Positions 1 through 7,541 of a stretch of DNA of 7,831 bases are shown here, piece after piece. The notes below the pieces were generated by a model. That model did no database searches. It was not told the DNA's origin and saw only the letters and a program-made list of their open reading frames with translations. A program made the translations under genes and the position numbers. Origin of the DNA: BS750m-G62 sp964577175 (GTDB lineage Bacteria; Planctomycetota; Phycisphaerae; FEN-1346); contig CAZNYC010000166.1 in the NCBI GenBank assembly GCA_964577175.1, positions 1 through 7,831 of the forward strand, written 5' to 3'. Every line of letters begins with the position of its first letter. The first letter of the stretch is position 1.

Positions 1-84
1 GGGGGTGCGCGCTATCGCGTTTTCTCAGAGTATCGATCGCGGCGCGCCGCTTGAGCCCGCCGCGGGAGCCGTCCGCCTCCCCGT
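1..84. other. Left flank with no supported gene
   Basis: This stretch lies downstream of the giant gene's TGA. It is less G+C-rich between about 12 and 37 than the rest of the window, as intergenic DNA often is. It holds a 12-base palindrome GCGGCGCGCCGC (39..50). No minus-strand ATG is present, and no T-rich hairpin sits on the minus strand to end the giant transcript. A plus-strand frame from base 1 to a TGA at 52..54 (GARYRVFSEYRSRRAA) could be the tail of a converging gene, but another plus frame is equally open, so I do not call it. Confidence 0.4.
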
Positions 85-3000
85 TCACCCGTCTCCCTCC
101 GGCGGCGTGGCCTGAAACGCGAGCCCCGGCGCCGGGCCCCGTCCGAGCGGGTCCGTCAGTTCCAGCGCGAACCACCACCGCCGCGTCGTGTTGACGCTGT
201 AGACGAGCAGTCGGCTCCACCCGGCCGGGAGGTCCACGAGGGCCCCCTCGTCCTCGCCTTCGCGCAGGCCGCCCGGCAACTCGCTCTCGAACGCCACCCG
301 CCCGTTCAGCCAGACGCGGGCCCCGTCGTTGTGGTTGACGTGCACGAATACCTGCTGCGGTGTCTCGGAATGGACCCAGCAGACGGCGTAGGCCGTGGCG
401 TCCTCCAGGTAATCGGTGGGCGGCGTCCCCGCCTGCTCGGGCGGTGCGGTGGCCTTGTGGAGGTCGATGAAACCCGTCTCGGACGCCACCGCCCGCCACC
501 GCACCGGCCCCTCCCGGCCGTCGTACGTGCCGTCCAGGTTCACGGGGATGGGCTTGGCCTGCGGAAGCGGGCCGGCCGCTGCCGCCCCGCCCGTCCCGCG
601 GGGGTCGGGCGCCTCCGCGTAACCGGGCAGCGGACCGAGCACCTGCCAGGTCTGGATGTAGTGCCGCTTTGGATGGACGTGCTTCCGGCGGTAGGTGTAC
701 GCGATTTCGCGGGCCACGGGTAGGTCCGCCAGGTCGCGATCGACGGCCGCGACGGAGTCGGCCTCCCCCGCCTGCACGTACGCCCGGTGGAGCATCGCCA
801 GTGCCTGCTCCGCCTGCGGATGGTCCGGCAGCGCCTCCAGGAACCACCGGCACAGGGCCGCCCGGTCCGCCGGCGCGGGCGACAGCCGACGCATGCACTC
901 GAACATCCGCCACGCCGTCTCGGTCGGCCCGAGGTCCGGCACGTGTTTCCGGAGGGCATCCACCACCTGCCGGGGATCGTACGGCAGGTGATCGCGGACC
1001 GGCTCGGCCAGGTACGCGCCGTGGCCGGTCCATCCGTCGGCGGCGGCGTGGGCGTGGGCCCGCCGGCCGTGCTTGACGGGCGCCTCGACCCACTGCCAGT
1101 CGGCGGCCGGGTCGGCGGGCGTGGCGTGGTCGTCGAAGCCCCAATGGGCGACGAGCGACGGGGCATCGGCAGGCGGCCCCGCGCCCCCGGCCTCGAATCG
1201 GGCCCGGATTTCCTCCGCCGAGAGCGCCCGCTTCCAGAAGCAGACCCCGTCCAGGTGCCCCTTGAAGTAACTGTACCCGTCCTGCCGCCGGCCGACGGCA
1301 AGCGGTGTGTTGCCCGGCACCCGCTCGCGGCCGACGTGCGTCTCGGCGACGAGGCGCCCGTTGCGGTAGACCTTCAGGTCCTGCCCGTCGTAGGTCATGG
1401 CCAGGTGGTGCCATTGGTTCAGGGCGAGGGTCTCGGGATTGTCCCAGGCCTCGAACTTGTCCGCCTTCTCGTCGGCGCCGATGTGCAGGTACGCGCCGGC
1501 CCGTTTGCGGTCGATCATGAGGGCGTAGTGCCCCTCGGTCTGCTCGTTGCCGTTCTTGTTGACGAGCCATCGGCGGGTGTCGTGCCCGGTCGGCCGCTCC
1601 GTCAGGCGGACCCACGCCTCGATCGTGAGGTGCTTCGGCTCCAGGTCCGTCGAGTGCGGGACCTCCACGTAGCCCGTCCGGCCGTCGCACGCCAGCGCCA
1701 ATCCGTCCTTGCCCGGGACGAGGGTGGCGCCGCCGATGGCCTCGTCGGCCCACGGCGTCCAGGCCCGGGGGATGTCCTCGGGTTGGGCGGGCATCGCGTC
1801 GTCGACGAGCACCCGCTCGCCGCCGGGCCCGACCAGGACGGTCCGGTCCCACACGGCCCGGCCGCCGTACGTGCCGAAGTAGACGCCCTCGACGGCCGCC
1901 TCGGCCAGCGGCGTCCAGTCCATCGGCAGCCGCAGTTCGTGCCACGCGCCGGCCTCCGGCAGGGGCCCCATGTACCGCCCGCGGCCGGCCGGTTCGCCCC
2001 AGACGGCATGGCCGGCCCACGCCTCGCCGTTGTACAGGCCGATGGAGACGCTCGTCGGCGGCCGGTCCGGGTCCAGGTACACCCACTGGGAGAGGTACGG
2101 CGGATCCTCGGGCCTCTCCAGGTGCACCGTGACGGGCGCCTGGCCTCGCACCTCGTGCACGACCACGTTGTACCGTTCGCCGGGTGCCTCACCGCGGTGC
2201 GCCCGCGCGCCGCTGTGGGCCGGCGTCTCGAGCCACCGCCACGTCGGGCTGAGTACGGCCCGCGGCGGCACGTCGTCGTCCACGAAGACGCGTTCGTGCT
2301 CGCCCGCGACGACCGCCGAGCGGTCCCACACCAGGGACGGCTCGCCCTGCTGACGGAACCGGATGCCGCTGATCGGCCGATCCGCCATGCCCAACAGCGA
2401 CAGCGGCAGCCGGACCTCGTGCCACTGGCGCGCCGGGAATCGTCCGGGCAGGTACGCGCTCGGCACGTCGTCGTGCCACGACGTCTTGATCCAGTAGGCG
2501 CGCGGCCCCCAGCCGTCCGGCCGGCCGGTCCCGTCGTACAGGCGCACGGCAATCGAGCGGGGGTACTTGCGCGTGTCCGGCACGTACACCCACTGCGACA
2601 GGTACGCCGCCCCCTGACGCGCGTAGCGGCGGGTGACGGTCTCCGGCACGCCGGCGTCGCGGGCCATGGCGAGGACGGCCTCGCGCGGTTCGGGCATGCC
2701 GCGGACGTGCAGCGCCCGGTCCAGCGCCAGGAGGCGTCCGACGGTCGTGCTCTCGGGATGGGCACGGATGAAGCCGGCCCATGCATCGAGCAGGTCGCGG
2801 GCGGAGCGGGCCCGTCTTTCGGCCGTCTCCTCGAAGTACGCCAGCGCCGCCGGCAGGGTGGGGGCGGCATCGACGATCCGCTCCATCGCCAGCGACGCCC
2901 GCTGCGTGAGCGGCCTCAGGACCAGCGGACGATGGCCGCCCGGAAGAAACGCTCGGCCCGCCACCGCCGATCCCCACGTCAGCGTCCGGACGGCGCCGCC

Positions 3001-6000
3001 ATCGGCGGGGCAGTCGTCCCAGACGGCGAGCGAGAGGCCGGCCTCGGTCGGAATCGGCCGGTGCGGGCGCGGCTTCTCGAGCGGGACCTCGACCTCCCAG
3101 ACGACCTCCCGCCGCCGCAGGTCGTGCCGCATCGCCGCCTCCATTCCCGCCGGCAGCGGACGGGCCGCCAGGTTCCGGCACCGGACCCGGCCGCGGGCGT
3201 CCATCCCCACCTGCCAGCGGTACGACGCCTCGCCGACGGTCAGGCCGACCTCGAGGCGGTCGCCGCCGCCCGCGTCGCCGGCGCCGACGGCCGGAAGGAG
3301 TGAGGGGTCGGCCGTGGCAACGGCCAGCCACAGGCGGTCCTGGCCGTGGAGCAGGTACAGCCGCCCCCGCCCGCCGCGGGAGTCGGTCAGCGCCATCGCC
3401 CCCGCCTCGTTCCAGTCGTCCGTCCGGCCGTCGACGGTGACGGGCCGGTCGGCGCGCGGTACGAGGACGCGGCCGGAGTGCGATCGGGTGTCGACGGCGC
3501 CGGGCGCCAGGGCATGCAGGCCGCGCGCGTCCGCCAGGAAGAGGGCCTCCGGCGTCCAGACGAGGTCGCCGACGGCGGGCCCGCCGGCGCGCCGCGGCCG
3601 GTCGTCTTCATCCTCTTCGATGTCGCGGCGGTGGCGGGGGTAGAGGTTGCGGAAGATCTGCCCCTCGATGTGCCGGCCGGTGCCGGCATCGAAGACGTCC
3701 AGCCGCATCGCCACCATCCGGCGGCCGCGGTCCCGCCTTCGGCGGGAGAGGACCCACAGCCGGTTCCCCGCCAGACGGAAGTCGAGAATCTCCTCGTCCA
3801 CCTCCCGCGAGGGTGGGCCTGGGACCTCGCACGTGACCTCCGTCCGGCGCTCCAGGTCCAGGATTGTCAGCGAGCACGCGTTGGTCGAATAGAGCACGTT
3901 GCCCCGCAGACGCCCTTGGCCTTCCCGCTCAATAAAGACGTCGGGGTCGTCCGTCCGCAGGATCCAATGCTGGGAGCCCTCTGGCTCCGGCACGCTGTGC
4001 CGGCGGACCTGGACGCGGAGCCACGGCCCGTCGCGGGCCAGCGACACGCGGTCGCGCCGCTGGAAGTTCGGCCATTTAGTGAACGGCGAATCGGCGCGCT
4101 TTTCCACGCGCTCCGGCTCGCCGCCGGACTCGTCAAGGGCCGTCCGGTAGAGGTCGCCGTCGCGGGTGACCCAGAAAGCGGCCGCGTCGGCGGCGAGGAC
4201 GTCGCGCGGCTGCCGGTCCTTGTCCGCGATGACGGCGGTGCCCAGGGTGCGTCCGTCCGCCCGCCGCAGCCGGACGTGCCGCCAGTCGCCCCGGTCCCGG
4301 CCGAGCAGGTGGAGGGTGTCGCCGTGCAGCACGAAGTCGCCGCCGCGCTCGCACGACATCCGGCCGGGCAAGGGACGGGCCCATCGCACCCGGCCGGCCG
4401 CCAGGTCGATCACACCGCACCAGCCCCGCCGGTCGCCGTCGCTGGTGGCGAGGACGGCGAGGTCGGTGTCGGCTTGCTTCATCCGGTCAACATGGATGGT
4501 GAGCGGCAGGCGGTACCGGACCTCGCCCGTGCCCGCGTCCAGCGCCACGAGGCGCCGGTCGTACGCGAGGACGAGCAGGTCGCGGGCGGCCAAGACGTGG
4601 CGCACACCCGGCGCCAGGAATCGCTGCCAGCGGACGGGCAGGTCCGGCGTGGCGCCGACGCACTCGAGCACGCCGTTCGATTCCAGGTAGAGGCGGGCGG
4701 GCGGGTCGTCGCCGCCGGCCGGCATCCACAACCACGGGCCGCTGCGGGGGAGGTCCGCGGTCGTGCTCACCGGCAGGGCGAACGGCCGGCCGCCCGACCG
4801 GCCGGCCGGGGGACGGTCGCGCCCGGCGGCCGAGGCGCTCGACACCGCCACGACGGCATCGCCGCGGCAGACGGCTGCCAGGGGCGGGTCCGACGCCGCC
4901 GGAAGCGCCTGTTCCGCCAGGACCTCGCCCGCCCGGCCGTCGAGCCACCAGGTACGGGCGCCGGCCGTTACGCAGACCCGGCCGCCGTCGAGCGACGGAC
5001 GGTCGCGGATGGCGTCCGGCAGCCGCCGGTGCCACGCGACGCGGCCGGTGGCGGTATCGAGGCCGAAGAGCGTGTCCCGGGCCGCGCACACGAACACGTC
5101 GCCCGCCATGCCGACCGCCTGGTCCGCCGGCACGAACGGGGCCTCCCAGAGGGGCCGGCCGCTCTCGGCGTCGAGGGCGAAGACGCCGGCGGCGTCGCGC
5201 GGCAGGAAGAGGGCGCGGCCGTCCGCAAGCACGGGGGCCGACCCCTGCCGCCGCAAGGCCGACCGCCACGCCGCCCCGATCTGCACCCGCGCATACGGCC
5301 GGACCCATTCGACGAGTCCGTCGCGGGCGTCGCACCGGGCCGCAAAGCCCAGGTTCGTGCTGCAATACACCGCCCCGCCGCGCACGGTCACGGCGTTGCC
5401 GAAGCGGACGACTTCGAGCATCGGCCGGCCGCGGAACGGCCAGCCGTCCATCGTGCCGACGGCGGACGTGTTGGAGCCGAGCGCACGCCGCCAAACGAGC
5501 CGCCCGTCCTGGGCGTTGAGGCACACCAGGTGGATCGGCAGGATGGGCCCGACTTCCTCCTGAATGGCCAGGACGTAGAGGCGGCCGTCGCGGACCGCCG
5601 GGTCGCCCACGGGCAGCATGCCCTCCCAGTCGGGACGGTCGTCCGTCGACCAGAGGACCTCGCCGGTGGCGAGGTCGAAAGCGGCCAGTCCGCGCGGCAC
5701 GTCGCCGTCCGCGGTGAAGCCCCAGCGGGTGTAGAGGCGGCCACCGCGGACGCAGGGGCGGAAGAGGCCCGGTACGATCTGCTGGCCCGATCGGCCGCCG
5801 CGTTCCCTCTCGTCCGAGAGCCGCCGCGGCCGACGGGCCGTCTCCGCCGGCGCGCGCCACCACGCGGGCTGCGATATGTCCTCGCCGTAGCACGCCAGCA
5901 TCGCCGGACCGGCCAGCAGCACCCGGCCGCCGGCCGTCTGGAGCGACCCGAGCGGCGCGGGCAGGGCGTCCTGGATGTCGCCCGGCAGCCACGACGAGAG

Positions 6001-7536
6001 CCGCATCGGCCACGGCCGCACCGCCGGCACGCGGAGCAGGCGATAGGCGGCCTCGGCGGGCGGGGCGCCCCCCGGGGCGGGTTCGGGCAGGCCGGCCAGC
6101 AGGCGGTCGCGGATCGCCGACGCCGGGTGCCGCTCGCCCAGCAATGGGAACGCCGCCGACGGGTCCACCCCTTGGAACGCGGCCCGGACGGCCTCGGGGT
6201 CGCGCGTCTCCTGGGCCGTCGCGAGCCACACGCCCGCCTGCGCCCTTTCACGCAGCGGTGCCTGGGCGGCGCGGGCGCGGACGTCGCGGAAGAACCGCAG
6301 GGCCCGGCCCGCGTGTCCCTCGCGGAGGAGGGCGTCGGCCACGGCGAGCATCGCCTCGTGTGTCGCCGATGCCCACGGGTACCGCCGGAAGACTTCCGTC
6401 ACCGCCTGCGGGTCGGAGGGGTCGTCGAGGCGGTTGAGCGCCTCGCGTGCGGGACCGTCCTGGGCGTTGTGAAGGGCCGCCCGGGTGTCGGCCGGTTCGG
6501 CGGCAAGAAGGTCATCGAGCAGGCGCCAGGCGGCGGCCCGGCCGCCGGCCGCCGAAGGGAGCGTCCCGTCCGCCTTCGCCGCCTCGTCGATGAGCGACTG
6601 GAGGCGGGCGGTGTCGGCCGCACCGGCGCGGGAGCGGATGGCGGCCCACTTCATTTCGAGTCCGAGGTCCCGCGGGAAGTCCGGCGGGGTGACCTCGCGC
6701 TCCTCCAGCCGTTTCAGCCGGTGGCGGACGAAATGGCCGGGCAGCCGCTCCGCCTGGTTCTGCAGGCGCGTGCGGGCGGCCTCGTTCCGGCCGAGCGCCA
6801 TGAGAAAGTCGATGCGCCGCTCGTGCCAGTTGTCGTCCCGGCCGGTGACGTCGCCCAGGGCGTCGAGGGCGCGGGCGGCATGCCAGGTCCGCCCCTCGCC
6901 GACGGCGAGCGTGATGCGGAGACGGTACGCCTCCGCCGCCGCCTCCGGCATCGCCGAGAGGGCGCCACGGTCGTGGAGCGCGACGAGGCGGTCGGCGGCC
7001 CGGCGGGCCAGGCCGCGTTCGGTCTTGCCGAGGCGCCACCGCTCGTCGGCGGCGAGGATGCGGACGGCCGCCTCCAGGCATGCGGCCTGGAGGAGAGGGC
7101 GCCGGGGGAAATCATCGGCGACGGCGACCAGGCGGTCGGCGGCGTCGACGTCGTACCCGAGGTCCGCGAGGTCGTCGGCGGCGCGGCGGTAGGCGTCGAC
7201 GGCTTCGTCGGCGGGGGGCGTGAAGCGGTCGGCCAGCGCGCGAAGGAGCCGGCGGAGACGGCGGGCGAGTTCGACGTCGCGGGCGGCCTCGGCGGCCTCG
7301 CGCTCCGCCTCCGTCACGGTCTCGCTCGCGCGGCCGGATTCCTCCAGGGTGTCGCGCCAGCGCCGGACGTTGTGGCGGTAGGTGTCCTGCCAGGAGTCCT
7401 TCCACTCAATCGACGCGGCGGGTGCGGCGGCCTCGGCCTCACCGCCGGCCGCCGGGCCGTCGGTTGGTGCGCCGGTTGCCCCGCGGCAGGCGGCGCCGGC
7501 CAGAGCGAGAACGAGGGCGAGTCGCAGGTGGTGCAT
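85..7536 (-). CDS. Giant modular exported protein (probable lipoprotein): helical repeats, PQQ-like propeller, CBM9-like, jelly-roll and LamG domains
   Basis: This 2483-residue protein has no recognised gene name. Domains by residue: signal peptide 1-17; alpha-helical, TPR-like 50-500; PQQ/BamB-like beta-propeller blades about 535-1355; CBM9-like 1357-1543; helical linker 1544-1640; jelly-roll modules 1645-1757 and 1814-1916; LamG 1936-2117; helical 2181-2280; galactose-binding-like 2290-2470. The likely role is extracytoplasmic binding or scaffolding, since no catalytic domain is visible and no membrane segment follows the signal peptide. The frame stays open to an ATG at 7710, but I chose 7536: it begins a hydrophobic signal peptide, has a GGAAAGG site 5 bases upstream, and the extra 58 residues look non-coding and span a candidate promoter. 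The stop is TGA at 85..87. Comparable large propeller/LamG proteins are known to me from planctomycetes. The reading frame is certain; the domain names come from motif recognition and the function is inferred. Confidence 0.93.
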   Translation of the reverse strand: MHHLRLALVLALAGAACRGATGAPTDGPAAGGEAEAAAPAASIEWKDSWQDTYRHNVRRWRDTLEESGRASETVTEAEREAAEAARDVELARRLRRLLRALADRFTPPADEAVDAYRRAADDLADLGYDVDAADRLVAVADDFPRRPLLQAACLEAAVRILAADERWRLGKTERGLARRAADRLVALHDRGALSAMPEAAAEAYRLRITLAVGEGRTWHAARALDALGDVTGRDDNWHERRIDFLMALGRNEAARTRLQNQAERLPGHFVRHRLKRLEEREVTPPDFPRDLGLEMKWAAIRSRAGAADTARLQSLIDEAAKADGTLPSAAGGRAAAWRLLDDLLAAEPADTRAALHNAQDGPAREALNRLDDPSDPQAVTEVFRRYPWASATHEAMLAVADALLREGHAGRALRFFRDVRARAAQAPLRERAQAGVWLATAQETRDPEAVRAAFQGVDPSAAFPLLGERHPASAIRDRLLAGLPEPAPGGAPPAEAAYRLLRVPAVRPWPMRLSSWLPGDIQDALPAPLGSLQTAGGRVLLAGPAMLACYGEDISQPAWWRAPAETARRPRRLSDERERGGRSGQQIVPGLFRPCVRGGRLYTRWGFTADGDVPRGLAAFDLATGEVLWSTDDRPDWEGMLPVGDPAVRDGRLYVLAIQEEVGPILPIHLVCLNAQDGRLVWRRALGSNTSAVGTMDGWPFRGRPMLEVVRFGNAVTVRGGAVYCSTNLGFAARCDARDGLVEWVRPYARVQIGAAWRSALRRQGSAPVLADGRALFLPRDAAGVFALDAESGRPLWEAPFVPADQAVGMAGDVFVCAARDTLFGLDTATGRVAWHRRLPDAIRDRPSLDGGRVCVTAGARTWWLDGRAGEVLAEQALPAASDPPLAAVCRGDAVVAVSSASAAGRDRPPAGRSGGRPFALPVSTTADLPRSGPWLWMPAGGDDPPARLYLESNGVLECVGATPDLPVRWQRFLAPGVRHVLAARDLLVLAYDRRLVALDAGTGEVRYRLPLTIHVDRMKQADTDLAVLATSDGDRRGWCGVIDLAAGRVRWARPLPGRMSCERGGDFVLHGDTLHLLGRDRGDWRHVRLRRADGRTLGTAVIADKDRQPRDVLAADAAAFWVTRDGDLYRTALDESGGEPERVEKRADSPFTKWPNFQRRDRVSLARDGPWLRVQVRRHSVPEPEGSQHWILRTDDPDVFIEREGQGRLRGNVLYSTNACSLTILDLERRTEVTCEVPGPPSREVDEEILDFRLAGNRLWVLSRRRRDRGRRMVAMRLDVFDAGTGRHIEGQIFRNLYPRHRRDIEEDEDDRPRRAGGPAVGDLVWTPEALFLADARGLHALAPGAVDTRSHSGRVLVPRADRPVTVDGRTDDWNEAGAMALTDSRGGRGRLYLLHGQDRLWLAVATADPSLLPAVGAGDAGGGDRLEVGLTVGEASYRWQVGMDARGRVRCRNLAARPLPAGMEAAMRHDLRRREVVWEVEVPLEKPRPHRPIPTEAGLSLAVWDDCPADGGAVRTLTWGSAVAGRAFLPGGHRPLVLRPLTQRASLAMERIVDAAPTLPAALAYFEETAERRARSARDLLDAWAGFIRAHPESTTVGRLLALDRALHVRGMPEPREAVLAMARDAGVPETVTRRYARQGAAYLSQWVYVPDTRKYPRSIAVRLYDGTGRPDGWGPRAYWIKTSWHDDVPSAYLPGRFPARQWHEVRLPLSLLGMADRPISGIRFRQQGEPSLVWDRSAVVAGEHERVFVDDDVPPRAVLSPTWRWLETPAHSGARAHRGEAPGERYNVVVHEVRGQAPVTVHLERPEDPPYLSQWVYLDPDRPPTSVSIGLYNGEAWAGHAVWGEPAGRGRYMGPLPEAGAWHELRLPMDWTPLAEAAVEGVYFGTYGGRAVWDRTVLVGPGGERVLVDDAMPAQPEDIPRAWTPWADEAIGGATLVPGKDGLALACDGRTGYVEVPHSTDLEPKHLTIEAWVRLTERPTGHDTRRWLVNKNGNEQTEGHYALMIDRKRAGAYLHIGADEKADKFEAWDNPETLALNQWHHLAMTYDGQDLKVYRNGRLVAETHVGRERVPGNTPLAVGRRQDGYSYFKGHLDGVCFWKRALSAEEIRARFEAGGAGPPADAPSLVAHWGFDDHATPADPAADWQWVEAPVKHGRRAHAHAAADGWTGHGAYLAEPVRDHLPYDPRQVVDALRKHVPDLGPTETAWRMFECMRRLSPAPADRAALCRWFLEALPDHPQAEQALAMLHRAYVQAGEADSVAAVDRDLADLPVAREIAYTYRRKHVHPKRHYIQTWQVLGPLPGYAEAPDPRGTGGAAAAGPLPQAKPIPVNLDGTYDGREGPVRWRAVASETGFIDLHKATAPPEQAGTPPTDYLEDATAYAVCWVHSETPQQVFVHVNHNDGARVWLNGRVAFESELPGGLREGEDEGALVDLPAGWSRLLVYSVNTTRRWWFALELTDPLGRGPAPGLAFQATPPEGDG
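127..669 (-). other. C-terminal galactose-binding-like (PA14 / GH2 sugar-binding-like) domain
   Basis: Residues 2290-2470 begin with 'TWQVLGPLPGY', a form typical of the first strand of such domains, and contain 'AYAVCWVHSETPQQVFVHV', 'NHNDGARVWLNGRVAFES' (the hallmark D-x-x-x-V-W-L-N-G turn) and a final 'VDLPAGWSRLLVYSVNT' leading to 'WWFALELTDPLG', matching the usual 'L..GwN.Llvkv' ending. These beta sandwiches commonly bind glycans or act as structural caps. The last 13 residues are low-complexity, with no sorting signal or transmembrane anchor. Confidence 0.7.
697..996 (-). other. C-terminal alpha-helical, TPR-like segment
   Basis: Residues 2181-2280 form a second run of helices: 'DPRQVVDALRKHVPDLG', 'ETAWRMFECMRRL', 'DRAALCRWFLEALPDHPQAE', 'QALAMLHRAYVQAGEADSV'. 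The 'ALPDHPQAEQAL...AYVQAGE' section resembles a TPR pair with a 'P..p.a..al..L...y...g' pattern. It separates the LamG module from the last beta domain and probably acts as a spacer or protein-contact surface. It contains two of the protein's few cysteines (2214 and 2229). Confidence 0.5.
1186..1731 (-). other. LamG / concanavalin A-like domain
   Basis: Residues 1936-2117 show the usual LamG order: 'GYVEVPHSTDLEPKHLTIEAW' split around the standard 'l.p..lTiEaWv' strand, then 'LVNKNG' and 'GHYALMIDR', 'LNQWHHLAMTYDGQDLKVYRNG' (the diagnostic W-H-H-L-A-x-T-Y-D-G stretch, 2042-2051), 'PLAVGRR', and 'FKGHLDGVCFWKRALS' before 'AEEIRARFEAG'. This is the most confidently recognised single domain. 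Family members bind carbohydrate or protein ligands, often through calcium. A short 'LVAHWGFDDH' tail (2128-2137) ends the module, as is common in bacterial LamG proteins. Confidence 0.88.
1789..2097 (-). repeat. Jelly-roll module, copy 2 of a diverged tandem duplication
   Basis: Residues 1814-1916 repeat the copy 1 landmarks: YLSQWVY, 'SVSIGLYNG', 'GHAVWGE', 'GAWHELRLPMDW', 'VEGVYFG', 'AVWDRTVLV' and 'RVLVDDAMP'. The 'LDPDRPPTSVSIGLYNG' and 'RYMGPLPEAGAWHELRLP' stretches are closer than copy 1 to the planctomycete form I recall, so copy 2 is probably the less altered one. Codon choices differ inside the shared YLSQWVY (CTG/TCG against CTC/TCC), so the duplication looks old. The LamG domain follows about 20 residues later. 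Confidence 0.65.
2266..2604 (-). repeat. Jelly-roll module, copy 1 of a diverged tandem duplication
   Basis: Residues 1645-1757 open with YLSQWVY and contain 'SIAVRLYDG', 'RAYWIKTSW', 'ARQWHEVRLPLSLL', 'ISGIRF', 'LVWDRSAVV' and a closing 'RVFVDDDVP'. The same landmarks recur in order in copy 2 (1814-1916). The module is followed by a Trp-rich tail, 'WRWLETPAHSGARAH' (1766-1780). I recall similar modules in planctomycete surface proteins, where the fold is thought to be a concanavalin-like or galactose-binding-like jelly roll. Copy 1 carries a longer insertion after 'LYDG' than copy 2. Confidence 0.65.
2908..3468 (-). other. CBM9-like (DOMON-type) beta-sandwich domain
   Basis: Residues 1357-1543 start with 'VTVDGRTDDWNEA', the typical opening of CBM9-like domains (a DG-x-x-DDW motif before a strand), and continue with 'GRLYLLHGQDRLWLAVATAD' strands, 'GGDRLEVGL', a 'VVWEVEVPL' strand and a closing 'LSLAVWDDCP'. 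The order and spacing match the CBM9-like family, which in characterised enzymes binds sugar chain ends. Here it is attached to no visible catalytic domain. Ligand binding is unproven because binding residues cannot be judged by eye. It marks the end of the propeller region. Confidence 0.7.
3472..5934 (-). other. PQQ-like (BamB-type) beta-propeller region, about 14 blade-like units
   Basis: Residues 535-1355 carry repeated strand units of the PQQ-like type, in which a hydrophobic strand leads to 'aLDa.tGev.W'. Clear examples are GLAAFDLATGEVLW (616-629), HLVCLNAQDGRLVW (669-682), GVFALDAESGRPLW (784-797), TLFGLDTATGRVAW (822-835), RLVALDAGTGEVRY (995-1008) and CGVIDLAAGRVRW (1040-1052). Weaker units lie near 731-748, 861-878, 955-974, 1085-1103, 1127-1146, 1222-1239, 1274-1295 and 1339-1355. 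About fourteen units suggests two seven- or eight-bladed propellers, the first better conserved. Propellers of this class often serve as binding platforms. Nothing shows binding of the PQQ cofactor, and no quinoprotein dehydrogenase active site or heme c motif is visible. Confidence 0.8.
6037..7389 (-). other. N-terminal alpha-helical, TPR-like region
   Basis: Residues 50-500 are almost entirely predicted helix by eye, rich in Ala, Arg, Leu, Asp and Glu, with repeated helix-turn-helix units. The clearest TPR-like stretch is around 379-425, where a 'RRYPWASATHEAMLAVADAL' helix pair is followed by 'REGHAGRALRFFRDV' with the usual small residues between helices. Earlier units (110-280) are more degenerate. 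Such repeats normally mediate protein-protein contacts. Helical repeats ahead of a PQQ-like propeller match an arrangement I recall from planctomycete exported proteins. The number of repeats cannot be fixed by eye. Confidence 0.6.
7486..7536 (-). other. Signal peptide, probable lipoprotein type with atypical lipobox
   Basis: Residues 1-17 read MHHLRLALVLALAGAAC: a short polar start with Arg5, a hydrophobic core rich in Leu and Ala, and Cys17 preceded by Gly-Ala-Ala. A small, low-complexity Ala/Gly/Pro stretch (18-42) follows before the first helices, as is common after a lipidated cysteine. The -1 and -2 residues suit signal peptidase II, but the -3 position is Gly where Leu, Val or Ile is usual. 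Cleavage by signal peptidase I after Ala15 or Ala16 is therefore possible, which would release the protein instead of anchoring it. Export is well supported; lipidation is less certain. Confidence 0.75.
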
Positions 7537-7541
7537 GGGTG

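Noticed and set aside
7..23. Intrinsic terminator on the plus strand (CGCG-CTAT-CGCG followed by TTTT)
   Set aside because: The stem is only four base pairs and the T run only four bases, and there is no established plus-strand gene for it to serve.
39..50. 12-base palindrome GCGGCGCGCCGC as a protein-binding site
   Set aside because: Self-complementary G/C runs are expected often at this base composition, and it lies near no promoter.
1..54. C-terminal end of a converging plus-strand gene (GARYRVFSEYRSRRAA then TGA)
   Set aside because: Only 17 codons are visible, another plus frame is open through the same bases to about 113, and third-position composition does not favour either.
3472..5934. 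PQQ-dependent dehydrogenase
   Set aside because: The blades match the PQQ-like repeat, but no CxxCH heme motif, no vicinal cysteine pair and no full quinoprotein catalytic layout is visible. The class is widely used as a non-enzymatic binding platform.
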